NCBI GenBank assembly: GCA_046336825.1
Contig: JBKDFX010000092.1
Span: 1 to 9,241, forward strand
DNA: 9,241 nt
Direction: 5' to 3'
Origin: Ga0074139 sp046336825
GTDB lineage: Bacteria; Bdellovibrionota; Bdellovibrionia; Bdellovibrionales; Bdellovibrionaceae
Made by a program: the position numbers and the translations under genes
The notes under the pieces: model-generated
Databases searched by the model: none
What the model saw: only the letters and a program-made list of their open reading frames with translations
Told to the model about the DNA's origin: nothing
Part shown: positions 1 through 6,613 of the stretch, one piece after another
Layout of the letters: every line of letters starts with the position of its first letter
Numbering within the stretch: the first letter of the stretch is position 1

Positions 1-113
1 CCCTTAAGACGGCTCTAAAAGAAAAGAAGACAACGCTCGATAAGGTCTTAAGGATGGCAAAGTCTCTTGGAGTCGATCATCGCATCCAAAACTACATTGA
101 GGTACTTGCATGA
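1..113 (+). CDS. C-terminal end of probable type IV antitoxin (AbiEi-like), cut by window edge
   Basis: The frame open from the left edge (first complete codon at base 3) ends with TGA at 111-113. The last residues include TLDKVLRMAKSLGVDHRIQ followed by NYIEVLA. This is a short basic helical tail of the kind that ends AbiEi/DUF6088-type antitoxins, where a leucine-rich 'LAKxLGVxxRVxxYLE'-like segment is common. The stop overlaps the ATG of the downstream AbiEii-like toxin (ATGA), which is the usual antitoxin-first, translationally coupled order of type IV toxin-antitoxin pairs. Only about 36 residues are visible, so the assignment rests mostly on the neighbour. The N-terminal DNA-binding domain expected of such antitoxins lies outside the window and cannot be checked. 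Confidence 0.6.
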   Translation, partial: LKTALKEKKTTLDKVLRMAKSLGVDHRIQNYIEVLA

Positions 114-970
114 GTCGAGAATCTCAGGCTAAAGCCGTCAGGAATTCCATCGTCAAAATGGCAAAGGGTGGGACTTCGCTGGATGCCAATGAGATTCGTG
201 TGATTCTGTCACTTGAGCGAATTGTTGCTCGCCTATCAAGCGATCCTAAACTTGATAAGCATCTTATTTACAAAGGCGGTTTCGTTTTACTGAAAACACT
301 TAATAGCAATAGGTTCACGCGTGATCTGGATGCCTTGGGACTTGATATTGAAAAAGAAGTTGTTGAGAAACTTGTTCCTAGAGCACTGGATATTGATCTA
401 AACGATGGCTTTTGGTTTGGAGACGTTCGAGTTGAGTCACTCGATGCGCAGGGCGAATATGGTGCTCTACGTTTTAACTGCGCATTCCAAATCGGCGATC
501 CTCCAGAAAAGGCAGAAGCGATCAAGAAATTGTCGCGCTTGCATTTTGATGTTGGCTTTGGCGACGCCATTCCAAGTGACCTGAAGCTGTCTACGATGCC
601 TAGCCTTCTTGGTTATGAGACTCAGGTTTCTTGGAGGGTGTATCCACCTGAGTTCATTTTCTCAGAGAAGCTACAGACATTTGTAAATCGCTCATCGGCC
701 AATTCGCGAGGTAAAGATATTCACGACTTGGGGATTTTGTTCGAGCAGTGTGAACCCACAAAGCTTAAAGAAGCGATCCTAGAAACCTTCTCTCGTCGCG
801 AAACCCCAATTCCAAAATCTTTTGTGGATTTCGCAAAAGATGTGGACACGAATGTTCTGGAGAATAGCTGGAGAAGCGTAAAGCTGACTAATGAAGATAC
901 GAATTTTGAAGATGCGTGGAAGTTACTTCTGAAGCATCTGTCAAAAATTGACCAGAAACTGATGGCTTAA
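110..970 (+). CDS. AbiEii/AbiGii-family nucleotidyltransferase toxin
   Basis: This 286-residue protein has the ordered motifs of the AbiEii (DUF1814) nucleotidyltransferase family. Motif I is KGGFVLL at 55-61 followed by FTRDLD at 69-74, with the metal-binding D72-x-D74 pair. A third acidic position lies in LHFDVGFGD (D147). Motif III is FSEKLQTF (E186, K187) and motif IV is RGKDIHDL (K202, D203, D206). All catalytic-type residues appear intact. Members of this family act as toxins; the studied MenT/AbiEii enzymes transfer nucleotides to RNA such as tRNA, but the substrate here cannot be read from sequence. The ATG overlaps the upstream antitoxin stop (ATGA), and GAGG at 99-102 gives a well-spaced ribosome site. 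It lies on the same strand as, and just upstream of, an excisionase-integrase pair, so it is probably cargo of that element, serving in phage defence or element maintenance. Confidence 0.85.
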   Translation: MSRESQAKAVRNSIVKMAKGGTSLDANEIRVILSLERIVARLSSDPKLDKHLIYKGGFVLLKTLNSNRFTRDLDALGLDIEKEVVEKLVPRALDIDLNDGFWFGDVRVESLDAQGEYGALRFNCAFQIGDPPEKAEAIKKLSRLHFDVGFGDAIPSDLKLSTMPSLLGYETQVSWRVYPPEFIFSEKLQTFVNRSSANSRGKDIHDLGILFEQCEPTKLKEAILETFSRRETPIPKSFVDFAKDVDTNVLENSWRSVKLTNEDTNFEDAWKLLLKHLSKIDQKLMA

Positions 971-976
971 ATGCCC

Positions 977-1053
977 GAGACAAAGTCTCCACAAATTTTA
1001 TTTTGTGGAGACTTTGTCTTTGAGACTGAACTTTTGATTTTTAGACTTGAGAC
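977..1053. repeat. Cluster of GAGAC/GTCTC pentamers
   Basis: GAGAC occurs at 977-981, 1008-1012, 1022-1026 and 1049-1053, and GTCTC at 985-989, all within 77 bp. Some copies are a direct consequence of the hairpin arms, but the last two lie outside it. The role is unknown. Since the cluster sits between the toxin and the excisionase-integrase pair it could be a regulator or recombinase-accessory binding array. Confidence 0.35.
978..1019. terminator. Perfect 18-bp stem-loop after the toxin gene, possible terminator
   Basis: Arms 978-995 and 1002-1019 are perfectly complementary over 18 bp around a 6-nt loop (996-1001). The right arm is followed by only three T (1019-1021) before TGAGACTG, so this is a weak intrinsic terminator by the U-tract criterion. 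The position, 8 bp after the toxin stop and before the excisionase leader, still suits transcript termination or 3'-end protection. Each arm also holds a GAGAC/GTCTC pair, so a protein-binding role is possible. Confidence 0.6.
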
Positions 1054-1066
1054 GTATCCCTTCTTC

Positions 1067-1089
1067 GCTCAGTCATTGAATGGCTGAGC
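1067..1089. promoter_or_regulatory. Near-perfect 23-bp palindrome in the excisionase leader
   Basis: Half-sites GCTCAGTCATT (1067-1077) and AATGGCTGAGC (1079-1089) are complementary apart from one G-T position, centred on base 1078. The site ends 4 bp before the AGGAG ribosome site (1094-1098) of the excisionase-like gene. As DNA it resembles an operator for a dimeric regulator. As RNA it would fold into a tight hairpin just upstream of the ribosome site. Either form could control the excisionase-integrase transcript. Confidence 0.5.
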
Positions 1090-1102
1090 AATCAGGAGTA
1101 AG

Positions 1103-1363
1103 ATGCTCTCCGTAAAACCAGAGTCGCCCAAAGACTCATTGTTCTTTGAAAATAGAATAGCTACCGAATGGGTTTGTACAAAAGCTGCCGCAGCGATCCT
1201 TGGCATCACCCCGAACGCTCTACGAATTCGTAAGTGCCGTGGTGAGATCGAGTGTCGCTACTTCGGGAACCAATTGAGATTCAACGTGAACTACCTCCAA
1301 TCGCTTTTCAGCAACGAGCCAATGGCTCGCAGAAAACATGAGCGAAAAGCTCGAAAGGAATAG
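1103..1363 (+). CDS. Excisionase-like small helix-turn-helix protein
   Basis: This 86-residue protein has a central MerR/excisionase-type winged HTH at about 24-70. The segment WVCTKAAAAILGITPNALR gives the 'x-A-A-x-x-L-G-I-x-x-x-x-L-R' pattern. It is followed by a wing with a basic, aromatic stretch (CRYFGNQLRFN) and the helix YLQSLF. The C-terminus is highly basic (about 75-86: RRKHERKARKE). The ribosome site AGGAG (1094-1098) is 4 nt from the ATG. The gene stops 3 nt before the integrase ATG, so the two are almost certainly co-transcribed. In mobile elements such proteins bend DNA and bias the integrase towards excision, and many also repress the int promoter. Whether this one is an excisionase or a transcriptional regulator cannot be settled by sequence alone. 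Confidence 0.75.
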   Translation: MLSVKPESPKDSLFFENRIATEWVCTKAAAAILGITPNALRIRKCRGEIECRYFGNQLRFNVNYLQSLFSNEPMARRKHERKARKE

Positions 1364-1366
1364 TTT

Positions 1367-2458
1367 ATGGCAATTAAAAAGGTTCTAGAAAATGGCAAGC
1401 CTAAGTACGAAGTCATAGTCAAAGTTCGAGACAAATCTGGCAAACAGATTACGAGAAAGAAAAAGTGGTTCTTTAGCGAAGCCGCTGCAAAGAAAGCAGA
1501 GTTTGAATTTCGCATGGAACTCGAAGGCCACAGAACCAAGGTGACTTGGAAGAAGTGGATCGAGCGAGTTTTAGAAAAGTACCGCATCGAATATCGAACA
1601 TCGACCTTCTTCAATTACAAACACTGCCTGAATAAGTGGTTTGACCCTTATTGGAATGATCGCTTCGTTGATGAAATTAAACCAAGCGACGTTCACAAAG
1701 CTGTGTTTGAAACAGCCGCAGAGACCTCTAGCTATACGCAACGAGGTTTACTCAAGATTGTGAAGCGAGTTTTTAACCTCGCAATTGAAGAAGGAATTCT
1801 GATTCGTAATCCTGCCGTAGGAATTCGTGTAAGGTGCGCTGAAGCGAATCAAGCCGTTCTCAATAGAAATGAAATTGAGATTCTGCTTCGTGAGGCTCAA
1901 GCAAAAGAACACCGATTCTTCCCTCACTGGACGCTCGCCCTCTTAACTGGGATGCGCTCAGGAGAGCTTTATAGCCTACGTTGGACTGATATAGATCTTG
2001 TCACTGGCAAGCTCACAATCAGTAAAGCCTGGACCCGCTACAACGGCGAAGGGCCAACGAAGACTGCTAAAGCCAGGATTTGTCCGATCTCAAATGAATG
2101 CCGTAAGTTTCTTCAAGAATTGAAGCTTAAGTACAGTGCTAACTCCGAGTTCGTGCTTCCAAGGTTGTGGGAGTGGGACCAGGGAGATCAGGCTAAGATC
2201 TTAAAAAGCTTCTGCGAAGAAATCGGCATTACACCCATAAAGTTTCACGATTTGAGGGCTACGTTCATAACGCAAATGCTTAACAACGGGGTTCCACTTT
2301 CTAAGGTCATGGCCATCGTCGGCCACTCTTCTTTAAAGACCACCCAAGGATACCTCAGACTGTCTGGTAAGGATGTTGAGGGAGCCACGGAGGATTTAAA
2401 GATCACGGTTCCGACTGTGGATGAAAGGCTAGGAAACGTTATTGAATTGAGGCGTTAA
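1367..2458 (+). CDS. int: Tyrosine-type site-specific integrase
   Basis: This 363-residue phage-type tyrosine recombinase has an N-terminal arm-binding-like region rich in Lys/Arg (1-55). A SAM-like core-binding domain follows at about 57-150 (WKKWIERVLEKYR ... RNPA), and then the catalytic domain at 165-335. The full active-site set is visible: R197 in TGMRSGEL, a lysine in the beta-hairpin region (K232 or K235), H294 and R297 in HDLR, H320 in GHSS, and the nucleophile Y329 in GYLR. It therefore looks functional. The start is the ATG 3 nt after the excisionase-like stop, with AAAGGA just upstream inside that gene. It would integrate or excise the element that carries the AbiE-like pair. Directly after its stop lie 10-bp-phased GGTGAC repeats that are candidate arm sites, so the attachment site is probably at this end. 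It is closest in layout to phage or genomic-island integrases rather than XerC/D. Confidence 0.93.
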   Translation: MAIKKVLENGKPKYEVIVKVRDKSGKQITRKKKWFFSEAAAKKAEFEFRMELEGHRTKVTWKKWIERVLEKYRIEYRTSTFFNYKHCLNKWFDPYWNDRFVDEIKPSDVHKAVFETAAETSSYTQRGLLKIVKRVFNLAIEEGILIRNPAVGIRVRCAEANQAVLNRNEIEILLREAQAKEHRFFPHWTLALLTGMRSGELYSLRWTDIDLVTGKLTISKAWTRYNGEGPTKTAKARICPISNECRKFLQELKLKYSANSEFVLPRLWEWDQGDQAKILKSFCEEIGITPIKFHDLRATFITQMLNNGVPLSKVMAIVGHSSLKTTQGYLRLSGKDVEGATEDLKITVPTVDERLGNVIELRR

Positions 2459-2470
2459 AAACTCAAAACT

Positions 2471-2531
2471 GGTGACTTGTGGTGACATTCGGTGCTAAAT
2501 TCTAGGAATAACGCATGGTTATCTCACCACA
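2471..2531. repeat. Candidate integrase arm/attachment region: phased GGTGAC repeats plus inverted copy
   Basis: GGTGAC at 2471-2476 and 2481-2486 and GGTGCT at 2491-2496 recur with an exact 10-bp period, one helical turn, so a protein could bind all three on one face. TGTGGTGA (2478-2485) is repeated inverted as TCACCACA (2524-2531). The cluster starts 12 bp after the integrase stop, where attP or arm sites often lie, and base composition falls right after it. No tRNA gene is seen here, so the target is not a visible tRNA 3' end. Attachment function is inferred. Confidence 0.45.
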
Positions 2532-2854
2532 GAGTTACCCATCCAATTTTCCTTCCGAAAAATTTAGGTTCTATATTTTTAACATGTTCAACCTATCTTT
2601 TGACTGAAGGTGGTAATTGCCGGTCACTTGATCAGTTCCTGTCTGAAAATTCAAAATTTAAATTGAGAACTTTTAAATCACAGACCTTTATAAAAATTGA
2701 GCCAATTTCCATTTCAAACCTAAGTCGAGATTAAATACAAAAAATCTTTTAAGGTCACTTAGTAACAACTCACTAGCCAAAAGATGGATCTTTGAAACAA
2801 AGCCGTAATTACAGTCCTACAAACTCACTTATTAAATTATGCTAATGAGGTGAT
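2532..2854. other. AT-rich intergenic stretch, no supported gene
   Basis: This region is markedly more AT-rich than the integrase side and carries no convincing gene. An 80-codon frame starting at GTG 2492 lacks a ribosome site, begins inside the repeat cluster and has no recognisable family. The octamer AACTCACT occurs twice (2767-2774, 2822-2829), which may be chance. The 3' part should contain the promoter of the downstream lipoprotein; TATGCT near 2838-2843 is a possible -10 box without a clear -35. Confidence 0.5.
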
Positions 2855-2869
2855 TTGGGAGAAAAAACA

Positions 2870-5104
2870 TTGATAACAAAAACTTTAAAAACTCATCTTA
2901 AAAAAATTATATTTATCTTTTTTATTACTGCCTGTCCCCTATTATTTTTAAATTGCTCTGGAGGCTCAGGAGGGGGCAGTGGAACCTCACCAGAGAGTGG
3001 TCTGAATTTGCCTAAGTCTGCAAAAAAAGTTTCTGGTGGAAATGACTTTACTTGCGGACTCGACACCAGCGGTTCCGTTTATTGTTGGGGATTTAACGAA
3101 AAAGGACAACTAGGTGATGGGAGTACTAATTTTTCGACAAAGCCGAAAAAAATCAATCTCTCAGGAATAGTTGATATCTTTTCAGGTGAATCACACACTT
3201 GTGCTATCGGAGCCAATGGTAGCTTATGGTGCTGGGGAGACAATCGGGATGGTCAAATTGGCAATAACGATAGCAATGGATCTGCAGTTTTAAACCCTTT
3301 TCAAGCTATAAATTCCGGAGTTATAAGCGGGACTGCAGGAAAGGGACATACCTGTGTAGTCATGGACTCAGGAGCACTAAAATGTTGGGGTGATGGGAAT
3401 GAAGGACAACTTGGTTTAGGCGACGGAGAATCCTATTTGACACCACAAACAATTGTTTCGTCCGGGATTGTGGGCGTTGCAGCTGGAACTTGGCACACTT
3501 GTTATTTGAAAATTACTGGAAAAGTTGACTGCTTTGGCAACAATAGCTTTTACCAATTGGGCCTGGGTAATACGACAACTCAGTATTCACCTGTCGAAGT
3601 CATAAATTCAGGAGCTAATTATATAGCGGCTGGTTCGCAAAAAACTTGCGTGATTATGAGTTCTAATGAGCTTAGATGCTGGGGTCTTAATACAGAAGGA
3701 AGCGTTGGTAATGGAGGTGGCAACGGTGGCTATGTCCAAACACCTACCTTTATTCAAAATAATGTGAAATCCGTTATTATTGATTCTGCACACGCCTGCA
3801 GTTTAGATTTAAATAATATTGTTCGATGTTGGGGACAGAATGCCTTTGGAGCCTTAGGAAATTCGAGCACCACTTCATCAGACATTCCAGTTATTGCCTC
3901 ATCTGTGAGCAATGCTAAAAACTTATTTCTCGCGGGCTCAGGCACCTCCTGCGCGGTTTCAGCTCTTGATCAACTTTTTTGCTGGGGCAGCAATTCCAAC
4001 TGGCAATTGGTTTTGCCCATGAGTGATTACCAAGTTACTCCATTTAAAATTCCCAACTTACTTGCAAAAAAAATAGCCATTGCTCCTTGGAATCATTGTG
4101 CGATCAGCCCACAAGATCGACTTTATTGCTGGGGCTCAAATAATTTTGGACAGGTCGGTAATGGCATGAACGGAGAGCCCGTTTACACACCTTCAGAAAT
4201 TATCAATGGGGGTGTCAAAGACGTAGGTGTTGATTACAATCATGCATGCGCGGTTCTTATTTCAGGCGAGTTAAAATGCTGGGGTGACAATTATTACGGA
4301 CAATTGGGAAATGGAACGACAAATCCATCAAATACTCCAATCACTATTATTAGCTCAGGAGTTGAAAGTGTTGGTGTAGGGTCTGAACACACCTGTGCCC
4401 TACTCACTTCTGGTGAAGTCAAATGTTGGGGACGAAACTTCATTGGCCAAGTGGGTGTTGGTAACACACTAAATCAAATATCACCGCAAACAGTCATTGC
4501 AAGCGGTGTCCGATATCTTTCAACAAATGGAAACTTAAACTGCGTGATCACAACAAACAACACAGTCAAATGTTGGGGGCAAAACAATCGAGGACAAGTT
4601 GGGAACGGAACAACGACAAACTCTCTTGTACCTGTTGATGTCGTGGGACTCAGTGGAGTCACGGGGCTCTCTACTTCTTCAAGCCATGTATGTGCTCGTT
4701 TATCTGACTCAAGCTTATCGTGCTGGGGAGACAACATGAATCGTCAATTGTCCTACGATCTATTAGCTTCACGCTACACCTCACCTGTGAGCATTTCACA
4801 AACAAATGTCAGCGAAGTTCACACCGGAGGTAATTATTCATGTTCATTAAGTCCAAGTGGATATGTAAACTGCTGGGGAAGTAATGAGTATGGGATCATG
4901 GGATTAACTACTAGATTAGAGATAAATCCATCAGTCCCAGTCAACTTTTTTAAACCCGTTATTCAAGTAGCTGGCAAATCTTCAAATATTTGTGCCATCA
5001 CAAACGATCAATCAGTATATTGTATGGGATTAACAGACTCGGGACTGCTGGGTTCAGAGCCCCTAGCTTATTCAACTGTACCTGTGATTATTGAGCTAAG
5101 ATAA
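2870..5104 (+). CDS. Secreted lipoprotein with 14 RCC1 repeats (probable double seven-bladed propeller)
   Basis: The chosen start is TTG 2870, because GGGAGA at 2857-2862 is well spaced. TTG 2855 is also in frame, but its AGGTGA would be only about 1 nt away. This gives 744 residues. The N-terminus is basic then hydrophobic (KKIIFIFFITAC), followed by a Gly/Ser-rich tether, so it is very probably a lipoprotein; the lipidated residue is C22 (ITAC) or C29 (FLNC). The rest is 14 consecutive RCC1-type repeats of about 50 residues with core 'HTCAL..G.VKCWG.N..GQLGNG....P..I..SGV..V..G'. Fourteen blades divide into two seven-bladed beta-propellers. Every blade has two cysteines separated by exactly nine residues, 28 in total, and none occurs elsewhere after the tether. 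Blades 7 and 12 lack the usual GQLG turn. Bacterial surface RCC1 proteins are thought to bind ligands or act as scaffolds or adhesins, but no enzymatic function can be assigned. Confidence 0.88.
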   Translation: MITKTLKTHLKKIIFIFFITACPLLFLNCSGGSGGGSGTSPESGLNLPKSAKKVSGGNDFTCGLDTSGSVYCWGFNEKGQLGDGSTNFSTKPKKINLSGIVDIFSGESHTCAIGANGSLWCWGDNRDGQIGNNDSNGSAVLNPFQAINSGVISGTAGKGHTCVVMDSGALKCWGDGNEGQLGLGDGESYLTPQTIVSSGIVGVAAGTWHTCYLKITGKVDCFGNNSFYQLGLGNTTTQYSPVEVINSGANYIAAGSQKTCVIMSSNELRCWGLNTEGSVGNGGGNGGYVQTPTFIQNNVKSVIIDSAHACSLDLNNIVRCWGQNAFGALGNSSTTSSDIPVIASSVSNAKNLFLAGSGTSCAVSALDQLFCWGSNSNWQLVLPMSDYQVTPFKIPNLLAKKIAIAPWNHCAISPQDRLYCWGSNNFGQVGNGMNGEPVYTPSEIINGGVKDVGVDYNHACAVLISGELKCWGDNYYGQLGNGTTNPSNTPITIISSGVESVGVGSEHTCALLTSGEVKCWGRNFIGQVGVGNTLNQISPQTVIASGVRYLSTNGNLNCVITTNNTVKCWGQNNRGQVGNGTTTNSLVPVDVVGLSGVTGLSTSSSHVCARLSDSSLSCWGDNMNRQLSYDLLASRYTSPVSISQTNVSEVHTGGNYSCSLSPSGYVNCWGSNEYGIMGLTTRLEINPSVPVNFFKPVIQVAGKSSNICAITNDQSVYCMGLTDSGLLGSEPLAYSTVPVIIELR

Positions 5105-5514
5105 TATACAAATCATTAATTATTTAAAATTCTTAAGTGAGAGAAATTTCATTTTTAAAATTATTTAGAAAAAATGGAAAATTTCTTCAGTTTTCAGTCA
5201 AAAAAATTGATTCAGATAAGTTCAGATTGGACGTTAAAGAAATCAACTATGAGGGCCTATTAAAAGCAGCCAACTCTGCAGTGGATGAAGCATTGTTAGA
5301 TATTCGATGAGCACTTTTAACTTTGGAAATAACGAATTTAGAAGTACCTGATCGACCGACTGAAAAACCAATCCGTCGACCTCGATAAATTTACTTTTAA
5401 TTTGAGTTATTTCACGTAAAATCTGGACTAGCCAGTTAAGGCTAAGTGCCAAAATTTATACTAATATTTAAATGAGATTTAATCGAACAAGAGGTTCACC
5501 ATGGACAACCGAAG
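5105..5514. other. 410-bp gap between RCC1 lipoprotein and DKNY-repeat gene
   Basis: Apart from the possible decayed frame, this AT-rich gap shows no recognisable gene or RNA. TATACT at 5457-5462 could be a -10 box for the downstream gene, but no good -35 box lies at the right distance. A weak TAGCC/GGCTA inverted repeat sits near 5429-5443. No strong terminator follows the RCC1 gene. Confidence 0.45.
5137..5388 (+). pseudogene. Possible decayed small gene with an in-frame TGA
   Basis: From GTG 5137 a frame runs 57 codons to TGA 5308-5310, then continues in the same frame for 25 more codons to TAA 5386-5388. The reading looks protein-like on both sides of the stop: KIDSDKFRLDVKEINYEGLL before it, ALLTLEITNLEVPDRPTEK after it, as if a helix were interrupted. 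No ribosome site precedes the GTG, and TAA at 5134 lies just upstream. An AT-rich imperfect inverted repeat (about 5143-5156 with 5169-5185) overlaps the 5' part. No family is recognised. It may be a gene remnant, a 57-residue small protein, or chance. A competing 69-codon minus-strand frame (5243-5452) also lacks a ribosome site. Confidence 0.3.
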
Positions 5515-5518
5515 ATGA
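5501..5518 (+). promoter_or_regulatory. Five-codon leader ORF coupled to the DKNY-repeat gene
   Basis: ATG 5501 encodes MDNRR and stops at TGA 5516-5518, overlapping the ATG at 5515 (ATGA). GAGG at 5491-5494 is ideally spaced for this mini-ORF (6 nt) but 20 nt from the main ATG, which has only a weak CGAAG in front. Termination-reinitiation is therefore the likely route of translation for the downstream gene. Confidence 0.4.
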
Positions 5519-6573
5519 AAATATTTATACAAATAGTCATTTCATTTTTTCTCGCATGGTGGCCGATCGTAGTCCTAACAAGTGTCATGATGTTTGGCGC
5601 ACCAGGTTCAACGAATGATGCAAAGAATTTAAAATTAGTCATTCTTGTGATTTTTTATCCAGCTGCAATTGGTCTCGCACTTTATCTTTTCAAATTTGTA
5701 CTTTGGGGAATCCCCCCAAAGTGGACATTGCTCGCAACCATTGTTGCACCGATCGTGGCCGTTATGGCTTTTGGCTACCCTCAAATGCTGATGAACGCCA
5801 ACGCAGGAATTCCCAACAACAGATACTTCAACAATAATTCACAGGTTTTTTTTAGAGGAAAAAGGATAAAAGCAGATCCTGTCACATTTCAAACCATCAA
5901 AGAAAAAACACCTGATCCTTCGTATCCACTCAACGACATATATGCCGTAGACCAAAATCAAGTTTTTATAAATGGCAAACCAATCCCCAATGCAGACCCA
6001 AAATCATTTCAAATAATTGGAAGTGATTGGCGTTATACAAAAGATGCAAATCACATCTACTTCGAAGGAAAATCAATTCAAGGAATTGACCATAACAAAT
6101 TTGGCAAAGTTCAACCTGTTGTCGAAAATGATCAATCCTACACAGACGGGGTTTCACTTGTTTATTGGGGAGCTATTGTCGGAAAAATAGACGCTTCATC
6201 AATTCGATCAATGGGTCCCAGCTACGTAAAAGATCGAAATCAAGTTTTTTACCTCGGAAGAAAAATTTCAAATGCTGATCCTGAATCTTTTGAAGTCCTT
6301 AACGGAGGACCTTTTTCCCGAGATAAATTTCGCGTTTATTATAGCACAGATACTGTACCTGGAGCACATCCAGAAACATTTCAAGTTCTAGAGCGAAGTT
6401 ACTCAAAGGATGCTCAAAATGTGTATTATTTAGAAAATGGAAATCAAGTTAAAATCATAGACAATGCAGATCCTGTTAGCTTCAAAGTCACGCCCTACGA
6501 TTCAATACGCAAGTCTGATGCCTATGATGGAAAAAACTATTTTATCAATGGAAAGTTAGTAGAAAAGAAATAG
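5515..6573 (+). CDS. Membrane-anchored DKNY-repeat protein
   Basis: This 352-residue protein has three predicted membrane segments at its N-terminus (about 6-28, 40-64, 71-92). A long soluble region of seven to eight DKNY-family repeats follows (about 108-350). The repeat reads roughly 'Y.KD.N.VFY.GK.I.NADP.SF.VL'; clear examples are YVKDRNQVFYLGRKISNADP (237-256) and YTKDANHIYFEGKSI (174-188). Repeat 4 (YTDGVSLVYWGAIVGKIDASS) is the most diverged and the last is partial (YDGKNYFINGKLVEK). DKNY proteins occur in many Gram-negative bacteria without a settled function; the repeats probably form a beta-rich solenoid or propeller-like domain. The only in-frame ATG is at 5515, overlapping the stop of a five-codon leader. 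It lies 40 nt upstream of the next gene, so the two could be co-transcribed. The repeats probably face the periplasm, but topology cannot be fixed by eye. Confidence 0.8.
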   Translation: MKIFIQIVISFFLAWWPIVVLTSVMMFGAPGSTNDAKNLKLVILVIFYPAAIGLALYLFKFVLWGIPPKWTLLATIVAPIVAVMAFGYPQMLMNANAGIPNNRYFNNNSQVFFRGKRIKADPVTFQTIKEKTPDPSYPLNDIYAVDQNQVFINGKPIPNADPKSFQIIGSDWRYTKDANHIYFEGKSIQGIDHNKFGKVQPVVENDQSYTDGVSLVYWGAIVGKIDASSIRSMGPSYVKDRNQVFYLGRKISNADPESFEVLNGGPFSRDKFRVYYSTDTVPGAHPETFQVLERSYSKDAQNVYYLENGNQVKIIDNADPVSFKVTPYDSIRKSDAYDGKNYFINGKLVEKK

Positions 6574-6613
6574 AACTGAGATAAAGATATAATAACCGAA
6601 AGGGTAAGCTACC

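Noticed and set aside
2459..2560. tRNA gene 3' end as integration site
   Set aside because: No cloverleaf, T-loop or acceptor pattern is visible on either strand next to the integrase.
2492..2734. 80-codon plus-strand frame starting at GTG in the repeat cluster
   Set aside because: No ribosome site, no recognisable family, low-complexity AT-rich composition, and it begins inside the candidate attachment repeats.
2767..2829. Direct repeat AACTCACT, two copies
   Set aside because: Eight bases in an AT-rich intergenic region is within chance, and no inverted partner or element boundary coincides with it.
3608..4737. Several minus-strand frames inside the RCC1 gene
   Set aside because: They are shadows produced by the repeated codon pattern of the RCC1 blades; their sequences show inverse-repeat artefacts only.
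2870..5104. Tandem DNA repeat or CRISPR-like periodicity at about 150 bp
   Set aside because: The periodicity is protein-level (RCC1 blades); the DNA copies are too diverged and there are no spacers.
5243..5452. 69-codon minus-strand frame rich in Leu
   Set aside because: No ribosome site at its TTG start and no known family. It competes with a plus-strand reading that looks at least as protein-like, so neither is firmly supported.
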